The notes: generated by a model from the sequence alone, not told the origin. Counted from the first letter of the stretch, positions 1-9,870 are shown. The stretch is 64,000 bases of DNA from Herminiimonas arsenicoxydans (GCA_000026125.1 CU207211.1:186001-250000); one strand, 5' to 3'. A program made the numbers and translations.

Positions 1-65
1 GGGTCGGCTGCAAATGCACAGGTGGCGAAGACGCTGGAAACGATGAGTGCTAGAAGTTTATTCAT
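1..65 (-). CDS. Secreted protein, N-terminal fragment (runs off the window)
   Basis: Only the first 21 codons lie in the window. Read leftward from the ATG at 65, they encode a typical Sec signal peptide: Met-Asn-Lys, then a hydrophobic core, then Cys-Ala-Phe-Ala-Ala-Asp, with likely cleavage after AFA. A purine-rich Shine-Dalgarno (GAGAGG) lies about 5 bases upstream of the ATG. The product is therefore exported, but nothing of the mature domain is visible and no function can be given. Confidence 0.7.
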   Translation of the reverse strand, partial: MNKLLALIVSSVFATCAFAAD

Positions 66-448
66 TGGAGCCTCTCAAATAGGAATCTAAATTTTTAGAA
101 GACAGGATAACCAAAAAATGTTGCAAGGACTACAACGATTGCAAGCTGCATCGCGTTGACAAGGCGGTGCATCAAACCAGTTCACTTAAAAAATTTACCT
201 CGATAGACTTGCATCAAAAGGTCATGCCGAGCAGCGTATGACCATAAGCAAGATGAGCGCTTGGCCGCCATTTGTCAATGACGAGATTCCTTCGTCACGT
301 AAAAATAATCGGTATGTCTTGTGGGCGCCTATTTTTCTATCGGGATGCACAGAGTCGAGGAAGATGTTAAGTTCCCTTGCCTGACGAATAGCGTGAGCAC
401 ATTCATCGCCGATGAGTAATGAAGACATCGCATCATCAAATTTTTTCC
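66..448. other. Intergenic region between divergent secreted-protein genes
   Basis: This 383-base stretch separates the leftward secreted-protein gene from the rightward DUF6701 gene, so it must carry divergent promoters. A TTGACA-like hexamer sits at 156-161, but I see no convincing partner -10. An open frame on the minus strand (222-461, 79 codons) runs across it and overlaps the start of the next gene. It has no recognisable domain and no good ribosome binding site, and I do not call it a gene. Confidence 0.4.
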
Positions 449-3400
449 ATGAAAAAAACAATCAACACTCTTTTCCTCGTCTTATTGCTCGTTAATGCTT
501 CAGCCTATGCCGCGACGCGTACGGTCTGTGCCAGCGGTGGAGCCTACGTCACTATCGCTGCCGCAATCAATGATGCAGGCAATGGCGATGAAATCGTCAT
601 CTGTCCTGGAACGTATAACGAGTCGCTGGCGGTTTCAAAAGACAACCTGACATTTCGCTCCTCTACGGTTAACCGGGACGACGTCAAGGTCAGCAACAGC
701 GATAGTGTCTTCAAGCTCAATCGCCTGAGTAGCACGATCAAGAATATGACGATCATTTCAACCGGCAGCAAGGACGCCATTGTCAACGATTACAACAATG
801 GCGTCGGGTCGCATACATTTGAAAATCTTGTGATTACGGCAAAGGGCAAGGGTATTTATTTGCGAACCGGCGGCCCGCATACGTTCAGGAAGCTTGATAT
901 TACAAGTAGTGCAGACGGTGGCATTCATACTGAGTACAACGCTGATGCGGCACATGTCTTTGATACCGTTACGGTCAACAGCACCGGTGTCGGCATCGCC
1001 GCCAGCAGAGGGGTCGCATCAATGAAGAATGTAACAGTTACTTCATCCAGCGACATTGGCATTACCTTGAGCAGCAAGTACAGTGCGCTTTTTGAGGCAG
1101 TTAAGGTTTCTGCGAAAAACGATGGGCTGGTCATCACGACGCAGGATGCCTCTTCTTCGCTAACCTTTGTCGATATTGAAGCTTCTTCGCAAGCTGGAGC
1201 GGCGATTAATCTTCAGCGCGGCATTGCTTCCATGACCAGGGTAAAAGTCACTAGCGGCAATGCCGGTATCGTGCTCTACGGTGCTTCCTTGCTGAAGGAT
1301 ATCGATGCCAGTGCGAAAAACATCGCCCTGGATATTGGCAGCCAGTCCGCAGTCAATCTGAACGGGGTGATTGCAAAATCAACAGCAGACAAGGCAATCT
1401 TGTTGAGAGATAACGGTGGTGGCGAATATATCCATACTTTAAAAAATATCACGATCGCAGGCGCGGGCAGTGATGGCATCAATGTACAAAAATCTGCCCA
1501 GGTAAATGCAGAGAATATTTGTGTGCAGTCGGCAGCTGGAAACGGCGTGCGATTTGAGTACAATGCGAAAAAAATCACGATGAAGGATTCCATTCTCAAG
1601 GGACATGGAAGTTACGGCGTGAGCATGCTTTCCAATCCGGAATCCATCAGCCATGTAAATAACTCGTGCTTCTATAAGGCGCCCTGCGCAGAAGGTTCAT
1701 GGTCGCCATCCGTGCGCGACTTTAGCGGAAACTTTACCGCTCCTGCGAATTGCAATAACGGCGCGGATGTTGTCTTCTCGGCCCCGGTTCTTGCCAGCTG
1801 TCCATTGGTGGAAAACAAGTGTTATGTTGCGCTGCCTCCCGACACGGCGGCACTCGGCGGTTTCAATGCATTTGAATCCCTGACGGCTAGCGGCGCCGTC
1901 ACTGGAGTCATCAAAACCAAAATTGCAGGCAGCCCCATTACGCTTGATGTGGTGGCGCTGAATACGGCAAGGGATGCGGTTGCTGCAAATTTTTCCGGCA
2001 ATGTCAGCGTAGAACTGGTTGAGAGCGGCGTCAGCTGCGCAAGTTCTCCGGTGCTGGCTGGAACAACCGTATCGGCAATGACTTTCAACGCAGCAAACAA
2101 CGGTCGCAAGACAATCACGCTGCCGGCAGTAGCCAATGCATATCGGGATGTACGCGTGCGTATCAGCTATCCGGCAACGGCGCCTACCGTGGTCGCCTGC
2201 TCAAGCGATAATTTCGCCATTCGACCCGCAAAATTCACTTCGATTTCTGCGCGTGACACAAACTGGGAAACGGCGGGTACCAGCAGGCTGCTCGCCAATA
2301 CGGCGACTGCAGACGGCAATGTGCACAAGGCTGGCCAGCCATTCTCCTTGCAGGCAAGGGCCGTCAATGCCGCAGGCATTGTGACGGCCAATTATGTTGG
2401 CAACCCTGCTGTTAATAATGTTGTCTGTTCATTGCCAGTCGCACCCTGTGTAAGCGGCGAGCTGACGACGGGTGCCTGGGATGTCAGCAATGGCCTGCTT
2501 TCTACTTCGACTGCAATGTATACAGAGGTGGGGAGTTTTATGCTGACGCTGAAGGACGAGGCTTTCGCCAGTGTAGATAACAAGGCGGGCGATTCGTCGC
2601 CTGCCGAATACACGATCCCCAGCGATCCGGTAACGGTTGGTCGTTTTGTGCCGGATCATTTCACACTGATACCGCAAGGCGCCGCGCCGGCATTTCGTAC
2701 CTTTGATGCAGTTTGTAGCAATCTGCGTTCCTTTACGTATATAGGTCAACCCTTCATGTACGCAAGCGTACCTGTCGTATTGATCACGGCGAAGAATGCG
2801 GCGCAGGGCACGACCTATAACTACCGTGGCGACCTGTGGAATCTGGGCGGCGAGGATGTGGATCAGGACTATGACAGCAACAATGTTGTTCGCGATGGTG
2901 ATTTGATCAACACGCCGTTGGTGGCAGCCGACAGCGCCATGCCTGGCACCGGCAGCATCACCATCAGCAGTGCCGATCAGTTCAAGTTCCTGCGCAGCAT
3001 GGCGACGCCGCAAGCGCCGTTCAATGCCAATATTTCGCTGAGCGTCAGCGTCCGCGAAGTCGTGCCCGGTCATGGCGATATCGAGTCGAATGCTCCTGCA
3101 GTATTCAATGGCGGCGGCAACGGCATCGCGTTCGATCAGGGCAACGCGTTCCGTTACGGCAGAATGCGGATTGAAAATGCGAGCGGTTCGGAATTGCTGG
3201 ATATGACTATGCCGATCAAGACCGATTACTGGAATGGCAGCAGCTTTGTGCTGAATACGGCCGACAACTGTACGGTTATCACTGCTGCCAACGTGGCGCT
3301 GGGGCCTTATGGCGGCGCGATCACGGCGAGCAATTTGCCTGCTGCGCGTATTGCAAGCGGCAGTCCCATCCTGCAAGGCGTCGGCAGCATCGTCCTGCGC

Positions 3401-3619
3401 AAGCCGATACCTGCGCCGACGGCTAAAGGCAGTGTGGATGTCTGCATCGATCTCGGCGCAGATACTGCACCTGCCAGTTGTACCGCAGCATCGTCAGCCC
3501 GCCAGCCATGGTTGCAGGGGAAATGGTCGGAAATCAATTACGACGACGATCCGAGCGGGCGTGCAACGTTCGGCACCTACAGGAGCGGGCCGATTATTTA
3601 TATGCGGGAAATGTATTGA
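449..3619 (+). CDS. Secreted beta-helix protein with C-terminal DUF6701 (MshQ-like) region
   Basis: The product is about 1056 residues from the ATG at 449. That start gives a clean signal peptide (MKKTINTLFLVLLL...ASAYA). An in-frame ATG at 419 would add ten polar residues in front of it. Roughly residues 25-430 look like a right-handed parallel beta-helix: repeated short units rich in G, N, S, T, V and I, of the kind 'DGINVQKSAQVNAENI'. The remaining ~600 residues match the DUF6701 region found at the C-terminus of MSHA-pilus protein MshQ, including the 'VPDHFTLIP' segment and the terminal block 'RATFGTYRSGPIIYMREMY'. MshQ-type proteins usually carry a lectin-like domain before this region; here a beta-helix takes its place. 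No other pilus genes are in the window. A surface adhesin or pilus-associated tip protein is the inference. Confidence 0.75.
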   Translation: MKKTINTLFLVLLLVNASAYAATRTVCASGGAYVTIAAAINDAGNGDEIVICPGTYNESLAVSKDNLTFRSSTVNRDDVKVSNSDSVFKLNRLSSTIKNMTIISTGSKDAIVNDYNNGVGSHTFENLVITAKGKGIYLRTGGPHTFRKLDITSSADGGIHTEYNADAAHVFDTVTVNSTGVGIAASRGVASMKNVTVTSSSDIGITLSSKYSALFEAVKVSAKNDGLVITTQDASSSLTFVDIEASSQAGAAINLQRGIASMTRVKVTSGNAGIVLYGASLLKDIDASAKNIALDIGSQSAVNLNGVIAKSTADKAILLRDNGGGEYIHTLKNITIAGAGSDGINVQKSAQVNAENICVQSAAGNGVRFEYNAKKITMKDSILKGHGSYGVSMLSNPESISHVNNSCFYKAPCAEGSWSPSVRDFSGNFTAPANCNNGADVVFSAPVLASCPLVENKCYVALPPDTAALGGFNAFESLTASGAVTGVIKTKIAGSPITLDVVALNTARDAVAANFSGNVSVELVESGVSCASSPVLAGTTVSAMTFNAANNGRKTITLPAVANAYRDVRVRISYPATAPTVVACSSDNFAIRPAKFTSISARDTNWETAGTSRLLANTATADGNVHKAGQPFSLQARAVNAAGIVTANYVGNPAVNNVVCSLPVAPCVSGELTTGAWDVSNGLLSTSTAMYTEVGSFMLTLKDEAFASVDNKAGDSSPAEYTIPSDPVTVGRFVPDHFTLIPQGAAPAFRTFDAVCSNLRSFTYIGQPFMYASVPVVLITAKNAAQGTTYNYRGDLWNLGGEDVDQDYDSNNVVRDGDLINTPLVAADSAMPGTGSITISSADQFKFLRSMATPQAPFNANISLSVSVREVVPGHGDIESNAPAVFNGGGNGIAFDQGNAFRYGRMRIENASGSELLDMTMPIKTDYWNGSSFVLNTADNCTVITAANVALGPYGGAITASNLPAARIASGSPILQGVGSIVLRKPIPAPTAKGSVDVCIDLGADTAPASCTAASSARQPWLQGKWSEINYDDDPSGRATFGTYRSGPIIYMREMY

Positions 3620-3696
3620 TTACGGAAAAATATTTTGTGTCGCAGGGAAGTGCAATGGCGGCCGCAGAATGCGTGGATACAGTAGTCTGCCGGACA

Positions 3697-3726
3697 AAAC
3701 AAAAAGCCCACCGGTGAGGGTGGGCT
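3697..3726 (-). terminator. Rho-independent terminator of the tRNA-Phe gene
   Basis: The inverted repeat AGCCCACC (3705-3712) / GGTGGGCT (3719-3726) has a six-base loop. Read leftward it is followed by TTTTTGTTTTG. It lies 17 bases beyond the tRNA CCA end, so it should end the tRNA-Phe transcript. Confidence 0.85.
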
Positions 3727-3742
3727 AAGTGCTTGATTTCTT

Positions 3743-3818
3743 TGGTGGCCCGGGGCGGAATCGAACCACCGACACAAGGATTTTCAATCCTCTGCTCTAC
3801 CGACTGAGCTACCAGGCC
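3743..3818 (-). tRNA. tRNA-Phe (GAA)
   Basis: A complete 76-base cloverleaf on the minus strand. The acceptor stem is GGCCTGG/CCGGGCC and the 3' CCA is encoded. The anticodon loop reads TTGAAAA with anticodon GAA, and the T-loop is GGTTCGATTCC. A minus-strand terminator follows directly. Confidence 0.97.
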
Positions 3819-3939
3819 AAGGGGCGCAAGTATAGCAAACCTATCGGAATATGCAAGGCCCTCATGCAAAATATATCGATAAGCTGCCGTTATAATGGCA
3901 GCACTCGGGCAAGTTTCCCTTTTTTCACGGATAGGCTTT

Positions 3940-5136
3940 ATGCATATACAAAGCGACATTTGCATTATTGGCGATGGCGCCATCGGCAAAGTGGCTGCGC
4001 TGGGATTTGCGCAAGCGGGTTTGAAAGTATCGCTGTTGAGCCCGTCGCGTGTTGTTGCGTCCGCGCCGGCGTCTACTGCAGTCCCGCAAGCCTGGGACGC
4101 GCGCGTCTATGCAGTCAATCATGTTGCGCATGATTTATTGTCCGGCGTAAAAGTGTGGGAGGCGCTGGACGCTTCCCGCGTGGCAGCGGTTGATGCCATG
4201 GTGGTCAAGGGTGATACCGCCAGCGTACTGGCCTTCGATGCCTACGGCGCGCGCGTGGGTGCGCTGGCCTGGATAGTCGAGGATCGCAATCTGAATCAGG
4301 CGCTTGATGCGGCATTGAAGTTCGCGTCGAATGTGCGCATGGTCCATGGCCGGGCGCTCAGTCTGCAGGCAAATGCAGCCGCCGCCAGCGTGCAACTGGA
4401 TAATGGCGATACGCTCAGCGCTGAATTGCTGGTCGGCGCCGATGGCGGGCAGTCATGGGTGCGTACGCAGTGCGAGATCGATTTTGATTATCGGCCTTAC
4501 GGCCAGCGGGCGATTGTCAGTAATTTTGCATGCGAAAAACCGCATCACGGTGTGGCGCATCAATGGTTCTCGCCGGCTGAGGGCATCATCGCGCTGCTGC
4601 CCTTGCCGGGGAATCAGGTTTCGCTGGTGTGGTCGGCACCTGATGCCCTGGCCGATGTTCTGTTGCAGGAATCGCTGGCGCAACTGGCTGCGCGTCTGAG
4701 CATATTGGCTGCGGAACAATTAGGCAGCTTGTCGCCTTTGCAGCCTGAAATAGTAAAGTCTTTCCCGCTCGCCCTGATCCGTCCTCATTCAATTACCGCA
4801 GCGCGCGTGGCCTTGATAGGCGATGCCGCACATGTCGTGCATCCGCTCGCCGGACATGGAATGAATCTGGGCTTTGCCGATGTTGCCGGTCTGATCAAGG
4901 CGGTGAGCGAACGCGGAGCAGATCGCGATTGCGGCGATGCGCGCGTGTTGTCGCGTTACGCACGTTCACGCAAGGAAGATATACTGTTGATGCAATTGGC
5001 AACCGATGGTTTGGCACGTTTGTTCGGTACGGAATTCGAGCCGCTGCGCATCGCGCGCAATTTCGGGTTGAACTTGGTGAACCGTTTGCCTGTCCTAAAA
5101 AGGCGCTTGATTGGCCATGCGCTGGGTAAGCCCTGA
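3940..5136 (+). CDS. UbiH/Coq6-family FAD-dependent hydroxylase (ubiquinone biosynthesis)
   Basis: This 398-residue flavoprotein monooxygenase has the three family landmarks. The dinucleotide-binding GDGAIG is at residues 11-16, a DG-type motif (LVGADGG) near residue 164, and the FAD-ribityl motif GDAAHVVHPLAGHGMNLG near 293-310. Such enzymes hydroxylate the aromatic ring of ubiquinone precursors using NAD(P)H, FAD and O2 at the inner membrane. The ring position (UbiH, UbiF, UbiI or UbiM type) cannot be told by eye. The ATG at 3940 is chosen because the Rossmann fold begins directly after it; an in-frame ATG at 3895 lies inside a perfect -10 hexamer (TATAAT, 3891-3896). dsbC follows 72 bases downstream. 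coq7, another ubiquinone hydroxylase, is at 48.9 kb. Confidence 0.85.
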   Translation: MHIQSDICIIGDGAIGKVAALGFAQAGLKVSLLSPSRVVASAPASTAVPQAWDARVYAVNHVAHDLLSGVKVWEALDASRVAAVDAMVVKGDTASVLAFDAYGARVGALAWIVEDRNLNQALDAALKFASNVRMVHGRALSLQANAAAASVQLDNGDTLSAELLVGADGGQSWVRTQCEIDFDYRPYGQRAIVSNFACEKPHHGVAHQWFSPAEGIIALLPLPGNQVSLVWSAPDALADVLLQESLAQLAARLSILAAEQLGSLSPLQPEIVKSFPLALIRPHSITAARVALIGDAAHVVHPLAGHGMNLGFADVAGLIKAVSERGADRDCGDARVLSRYARSRKEDILLMQLATDGLARLFGTEFEPLRIARNFGLNLVNRLPVLKRRLIGHALGKP

Positions 5137-5208
5137 TCTGCTGAGTTCAACAAGTTTTTTGATGTCTGCGCGACAACCTCTGCTGAAAAATTTAAACGGA
5201 AAGTAACA

Positions 5209-5928
5209 ATGAACATATTCAAGGCTGCAATTGCAGTAGTGCTGGGTTTGACTTTTACCGCTGCATTTGCAGAAACCGCGCAGGAAGCGGCAGTAAGAAA
5301 GGCGATTGAGCCGCGTTTGGGCAGTGATGCCAAAGTGGCATCGGTAACCAAAACGCCGTATTCCGGCTTGTTTGAAGTGCAGGTGAATGGTGACATTATC
5401 TACACCGATGTAAAAGCCCAGTATTTATTCGTCGGTCGTGTGGTCGATACCAAAACGTATCAGGATTACACCAAGGCGCGTCTGGATGAGCTCAATCAGG
5501 TTGCATTCAGCGACTTGCCGCTGGAAGCCGCGATGAAACAGGTCAAGGGCAATGGCAAGCGCGTGATCGCCGTGTTTGAAGATCCCAACTGCGGCTATTG
5601 CAAACAATTCCGTAAGACGCTGGAAGGCATCAACGACATCACTGTCTACACCTTCATGTACAACATCCTGTCGCCGGACTCGATTACCAAATCGCGCAAT
5701 GTCTGGTGTTCTGCGAACCGCAACAAAGCCTGGGACGACTGGATGCTGAACGGCAAGGCGCCGGCAAGCGCCTCGGACAACTGCGTTACGCCGCATGAAA
5801 AAGTACTGGCGCTCGGACGCAGCATGAAAGTAACCGGCACGCCGACCATCATTTTCACCGACGGTTCTCGTGTACCGGGCGCAATCGATGCGAAGGCGCT
5901 GGAAGCAAAACTGCTTTCTCTCAAATAA
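5209..5928 (+). CDS. dsbC: Periplasmic thiol:disulfide interchange protein DsbC
   Basis: 239 residues, the usual DsbC length. A signal peptide (cleaved near TAAFA) is followed by the N-terminal dimerisation domain. The thioredoxin-like domain has active-site C128-G-Y-C131 inside 'FEDPNCGYCKQF', and the cis-proline loop is 'TGTPTIIF'. Two further cysteines (WCSAN and SDNC) match the structural disulfide of DsbC. DsbC isomerises wrong disulfides in the periplasm and is kept reduced by DsbD, which is not in this window. It lies downstream of the UbiH-family gene on the same strand and ends in its own terminator. Confidence 0.93.
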   Translation: MNIFKAAIAVVLGLTFTAAFAETAQEAAVRKAIEPRLGSDAKVASVTKTPYSGLFEVQVNGDIIYTDVKAQYLFVGRVVDTKTYQDYTKARLDELNQVAFSDLPLEAAMKQVKGNGKRVIAVFEDPNCGYCKQFRKTLEGINDITVYTFMYNILSPDSITKSRNVWCSANRNKAWDDWMLNGKAPASASDNCVTPHEKVLALGRSMKVTGTPTIIFTDGSRVPGAIDAKALEAKLLSLK

Positions 5929-5947
5929 ATACATAGGCGCATGCTTG

Positions 5948-5978
5948 AAAAACGGTCACGCAAGCGTGGCCGTTTTTA
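5948..5978 (+). terminator. Rho-independent terminator after dsbC
   Basis: The stem AAACGGTCACG / CGTGGCCGTTT has a CAAG-type loop and is followed by a T-run (TTTTTATT). It begins about 20 bases past the dsbC stop. Confidence 0.85.
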
Positions 5979-6068
5979 TTGGCAGATATTGATCGCATTC
6001 CTGTGCATTTCTGCGGCGACACCCGGATGCCGCTAAACTAGCGCTATTGCACTTCCTAACGGCACCGA

Positions 6069-7865
6069 ATGAAAAACGCAATTCACTACACCATTGTTCC
6101 AAAAGATCTGGCCGCGCATCTGTATGCGGTAACGGTTACTGTCAATCAGCCGGATCCGATCGGGCAATGCTTCTCTTTGCCGGCATGGATACCGGGCAGT
6201 TACATGATGCGCGAATTTGCCAAAAATATCGTGCAAATCAGCGCTGAATCCGACGGCAAAAAAATCGGCCTGAGCAAACTCGACAAGCACACCTGGATCG
6301 CGGATGAATGCGAGGGAACGCTGACTGTGCGTTATGAGGTGTATGCGTGGGATTTGTCGGTGCGCACTGCGCATCTGGATCAAACGCATGGCTTTTTCAA
6401 TGGCAGCAGCGTTTTCCTGCGCGTCGAAGATAGAGAAGACAGTGTGCACATTGTGGACATTCAGAAGCCGCAAGGCAGCGACTACGATAAATGGCGAGTC
6501 GCCACTGCGATGCGGCAACTGGACGCCAGGCGTTATGGCTTTGGTACGTATATCGCATCGAATTATGATGAGTTGATCGATCATCCGGTCGAGCTTGGAA
6601 CCTTTGCCCTGGCAACGTTCAAGGCGCATGGCGTGCAACATGACGTTGTGCTTACCGGCCGCGTGCCGAATCTCGATTTGCTGCGCCTGACGACGGACCT
6701 GCAGAAAATATGCGAAGCGCAGATTGCATTCTTTGAACCCAGGAGCAAACGTGCACCGGTCGATCGCTACGTCTTCATGACGATGGTGGTCGGCGACGGT
6801 TACGGCGGACTGGAACATCGCGCATCGACTGCGCTGATCTGTTCGCGGGCCGATCTGCCGGTCAAGGGGCAGCCGGAAATGAGCGATGGCTATCGCACCT
6901 TCCTCGGTTTGTGCAGCCATGAATACTTCCATACATGGAACGTCAAGCGCATCAAGCCGGCCGCGTTCGTGCCGTATGACTTGAAGATGGAAGGCTATAC
7001 CTCCTTGTTGTGGCTGTTCGAAGGCTTTACCAGTTACTACGACGATCTGATGCTGTTACGCAGCGGCGTGATCGATGCGCCGGCTTATCTGAAGCTGGTC
7101 GCCAAAACCGTCAACAGCGTCTTGCGCGGCAGTGGCCGGCGCAAGCAAAGCGTGGCGGAATCCAGTTTCGATGCGTGGATCAAGTATTACCGGCAGGATG
7201 AGAATGCGAGCAATGCCGTCGTCAGCTATTACACCAAGGGCTCGCTGGTGGCGCTGGCGCTGGATTTAACGATACGCGCCGAAACAAAAGGAAAAAAATC
7301 GCTGGACGATGTAATGCTGGCCTTGTGGCAGCAATACGGCCGCGATTTCTATCAGGACGGCAAGGAGGGGCGTGGCGTGAACGATGCCGAAGTCGATGCC
7401 CTGTTCGATAGCGTCACAGGCTTGAAATTGCAGCGCGTATTGGATCGCTGGGTACGCGGGACTGAAGACATTCCGCTGGTGAAATTGCTCGCGCCATTCG
7501 GTATCGCATTCAATGACGAACGTAAAAACGGCAAGCCGGGCCTGGGCATGCGTACTACGCGCGACGGCAATGATTGCAAAATTGCGGCGATTTATGAAGC
7601 CGGGGCTGCGCACCGCGCCGGCTTGTCGGCCGGCGATGTGCTGGTGGCGATCGATGGTTTGCGCGTGAATGCGAATAATCTGGATGTACTCCTGGGTCGC
7701 TATCGCATAGGCGACAAAATCGGCATCCATGCTTTCAGGCGGGATGAGCTGCTGATTTTCAATGCGACCGTAGCGGCTCCCGATGCACCTGCTGTGAGTC
7801 TTGTCACCGAAGACAAACCGGTTGCTGCAGTACGCTTGCGTCAGGCATGGCTGACGCAAGCGTAG
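6069..7865 (+). CDS. M61-family metallopeptidase with PDZ domain
   Basis: The product is 598 residues, close to other bacterial M61 (glycyl-aminopeptidase-like) proteins. The N-terminal beta domain is followed by a gluzincin catalytic domain: zinc motif H284-E-Y-F-H288 in 'SHEYFHTWNVKRIKP', and the third ligand glutamate about 30 residues on (E318 in 'WLFEGFTSYYDD'). A PDZ domain covers about residues 500-575 ('GAAHRAGLSAGDVLVAIDG'). I see no signal peptide, so a cytoplasmic location is likely. Family members release N-terminal Gly or Ala; the substrate here is unknown. It stands alone, convergent with the trp operon and separated from it by a shared terminator. Confidence 0.9.
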   Translation: MKNAIHYTIVPKDLAAHLYAVTVTVNQPDPIGQCFSLPAWIPGSYMMREFAKNIVQISAESDGKKIGLSKLDKHTWIADECEGTLTVRYEVYAWDLSVRTAHLDQTHGFFNGSSVFLRVEDREDSVHIVDIQKPQGSDYDKWRVATAMRQLDARRYGFGTYIASNYDELIDHPVELGTFALATFKAHGVQHDVVLTGRVPNLDLLRLTTDLQKICEAQIAFFEPRSKRAPVDRYVFMTMVVGDGYGGLEHRASTALICSRADLPVKGQPEMSDGYRTFLGLCSHEYFHTWNVKRIKPAAFVPYDLKMEGYTSLLWLFEGFTSYYDDLMLLRSGVIDAPAYLKLVAKTVNSVLRGSGRRKQSVAESSFDAWIKYYRQDENASNAVVSYYTKGSLVALALDLTIRAETKGKKSLDDVMLALWQQYGRDFYQDGKEGRGVNDAEVDALFDSVTGLKLQRVLDRWVRGTEDIPLVKLLAPFGIAFNDERKNGKPGLGMRTTRDGNDCKIAAIYEAGAAHRAGLSAGDVLVAIDGLRVNANNLDVLLGRYRIGDKIGIHAFRRDELLIFNATVAAPDAPAVSLVTEDKPVAAVRLRQAWLTQA

Positions 7866-7885
7866 CGATGGATTGCTTTGCGCAA

Positions 7886-7924
7886 TAAAAAACGCCGTTA
7901 GTGTTGCGCTAACGGCGTTTTGTT
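7886..7924. terminator. Bidirectional terminator between the M61 gene and trpC
   Basis: A perfect 11-base stem, AACGCCGTTAG / CTAACGGCGTT, is flanked by A-runs on the left and T-runs on the right, so it can end transcripts from both sides. The convergent genes end at 7865 and 7938. Confidence 0.9.
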
Positions 7925-7937
7925 TTGACTCTTGTAT

Positions 7938-8738
7938 TCAGCTAAAGAGACGGTTCAATTCCTGACCGGGGTCGGGCGCGCGCATGAAGGTCTCGCCGAT
8001 CAGGAAGGCATGTACGTCGGCGTCGCGCATTTTTTTCACATCGTCTGGCGTGACGATGGCGGATTCGGTGATCACCAGTTTTTCCGGCGGGATGCGTGGC
8101 AATAAATCCAGCGTCGTTTGCAGGGATGTTTCAAAGGTGCGCAGATTGCGGTTGTTCACGCCCAGCAAAGTGGTTTTCAAGCGCAAGGCGGCGTTCAATT
8201 CTTCGCCGTTGTGCACTTCCACCAGCACATGCATACCCAGTTCGTGCGCGCAGGCTTCCAGCTCGGCCATCAAGCCGTGATCCAGGCCGGCGACGATCAG
8301 CAGGATGCAATCGGCGCCCCAGGAACGTGCTTCATAAATTTGATATGGATCGATCATGAAATCCTTGCGCAAGACCGGCAGGCTGCAAGCGGCGCGCGCC
8401 TGTTTCAGATAATCCGGCGAGCCCTGGAAGAATTGCACATCGGTCAGCACCGACAGGCAGGCTGCACCATGTTGCGCATAGCTGGTGGCGATCTGGTCGG
8501 GCTGAAAATCCGGACGGATGATGCCTTTGGATGGCGATGCTTTTTTGATCTCGGCAATAATGCCTGCATTGCCGGCCGCGATTTTCTGCCGCAAGGCGCC
8601 TTCAAAATTGCGCAAGGCCGCACGGGCATCCTTGTCCGCTTCCACTTCGCTGCGCAAACTTGCCAGGCTGCGGTATTTTTTTGCCGCCGCGACTTCGTCG
8701 GCTTTGACGGCCAGGATTTTATTCAGAATGTCAGACAT
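7938..8738 (-). CDS. trpC: Indole-3-glycerol phosphate synthase TrpC
   Basis: 266 residues, the length of a monofunctional TrpC (not fused to TrpF). It is a TIM barrel with the characteristic '[12 protein letters not shown]' phosphate and substrate segment, '[18 protein letters not shown]' with the catalytic lysine, 'GVNNRNL' and 'VITESAI'. It converts CdRP to indole-3-glycerol phosphate, the fourth step from chorismate to tryptophan. It is the last gene of the leftward rpe-gph-trpL-trpEGDC cluster, 51 bases beyond trpD, and a strong terminator follows. trpF, trpB and trpA are not in the window, as is common in betaproteobacteria where they form another cluster. Confidence 0.97.
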   Translation of the reverse strand: MSDILNKILAVKADEVAAAKKYRSLASLRSEVEADKDARAALRNFEGALRQKIAAGNAGIIAEIKKASPSKGIIRPDFQPDQIATSYAQHGAACLSVLTDVQFFQGSPDYLKQARAACSLPVLRKDFMIDPYQIYEARSWGADCILLIVAGLDHGLMAELEACAHELGMHVLVEVHNGEELNAALRLKTTLLGVNNRNLRTFETSLQTTLDLLPRIPPEKLVITESAIVTPDDVKKMRDADVHAFLIGETFMRAPDPGQELNRLFS

Positions 8739-8789
8739 GATTTAACTTCCCGTAATGATGGTGCCTTGCCTTGAGTGGCTTGTTTCTGC

Positions 8790-9827
8790 CTAGGCCTTGC
8801 TGCCGAGTTCTTGCGTCACGCGTACGAACTGTTCCATCTTGGCGCGCGCGGCACCTGATGCAATCGCTTCGCGTGCCAGTTGCAAGCCGGCGCTGATCGA
8901 GCTTGCCACGCCGGCCGCATACAGGGCGGTGCCGGCATTCAGTGTGACGATATCGCGAGCAGGGCCGGCCGTGTTGGCGAGCACTTCAAGTATGCGGGTT
9001 TTCGATTCGGCTGCATTGGCGACGCGCAAATTGCGGCTGGCAATCATTGGCAGGCCGAAATCTTCCGGATGGATTTCATATTCGCGGATTTTCCCGTCTA
9101 TCAGTTCGCCGACCATGGTCGCCGCACCCAGCGATACTTCATCCATATTGTCGCGGCCCCAGACCACGATGGCGTGTTGCGCACCCAGGCGCTGCAGCAC
9201 ACGCACCTGTATGCCGACCAGATCCGGATGAAATACGCCCATCAGAATATTCGGTGCACCAGCCGGGTTGGTCAGCGGGCCGAGGATATTGAAGATGGTA
9301 CGCACGCCCAGCTCCTTGCGTACCGCCGCTGCATGTTTCATCGCGGCGTGGTGGTTGGGCGCAAACATGAAGCCTATGCCGGTTTGCGCAATCGACTCGG
9401 CAACCAGTTCCGGTTTCAGATTGATATTTGCACCCAGCGCATCCAGCGCATCTGCGCTGCCGGACGAGGAGGAAACGCTGCGCCCGCCATGTTTCGCGAT
9501 CCGTGCGCCAGCTGCAGCGGCGACGAACATCGAGGCGGTGGAAATATTGAAGGTGTTGGCGCCATCGCCGCCGGTGCCGACGATGTCGAGCAGATTGGTG
9601 GTGTCGGTCAGCGGTACCTTGGTGGCAAATTCACGCATCACTTCTGCCGCAGCGGTGATTTCGCCTATGCTTTCCTTCTTCACGCGCAGACCTGTGATGA
9701 TGGCGGCCATCATGACGGGTGACATTTCGCCGCTCATGATGCGGCGGAACAGGGTCAGCATTTCATCGTGAAAGATTTCGCGATGTTCGATGCAGCGCAG
9801 CAGCGCTTCTTGATCAGTAATCTGCAT
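8790..9827 (-). CDS. trpD: Anthranilate phosphoribosyltransferase TrpD
   Basis: 345 residues. The PRPP-binding loop '[17 protein letters not shown]' is near residue 84. The anthranilate-site segment '[21 protein letters not shown]' and the '[13 protein letters not shown]' stretch are typical of TrpD. It transfers the phosphoribosyl group of PRPP to anthranilate. This is the free-standing form, not fused to a TrpG glutaminase domain; trpG is a separate gene 43 bases upstream on the same strand. Confidence 0.97.
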   Translation of the reverse strand: MQITDQEALLRCIEHREIFHDEMLTLFRRIMSGEMSPVMMAAIITGLRVKKESIGEITAAAEVMREFATKVPLTDTTNLLDIVGTGGDGANTFNISTASMFVAAAAGARIAKHGGRSVSSSSGSADALDALGANINLKPELVAESIAQTGIGFMFAPNHHAAMKHAAAVRKELGVRTIFNILGPLTNPAGAPNILMGVFHPDLVGIQVRVLQRLGAQHAIVVWGRDNMDEVSLGAATMVGELIDGKIREYEIHPEDFGLPMIASRNLRVANAAESKTRILEVLANTAGPARDIVTLNAGTALYAAGVASSISAGLQLAREAIASGAARAKMEQFVRVTQELGSKA

Positions 9828-9870
9828 GAATAGACTTTCAGTCTGGTTGCAACACGCGGCTGGCAGAGAT

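Noticed and set aside
156..184. TTGACA-like hexamer as a promoter of the DUF6701 gene
   Set aside because: No acceptable -10 hexamer at 15-19 bases downstream.
222..461. Minus-strand 79-codon frame between the first two genes
   Set aside because: No recognised domain, no good ribosome binding site and overlap with the start of the DUF6701 gene. Its ending ('DEGISSLTNGG') looks like chance or a degraded repeat.
2429..3376. Long 315-codon antisense frame in the DUF6701 gene
   Set aside because: Repetitive Arg/His/Asp-rich composition typical of an antisense shadow of GC-rich coding DNA. The sense frame has clear domain homology.
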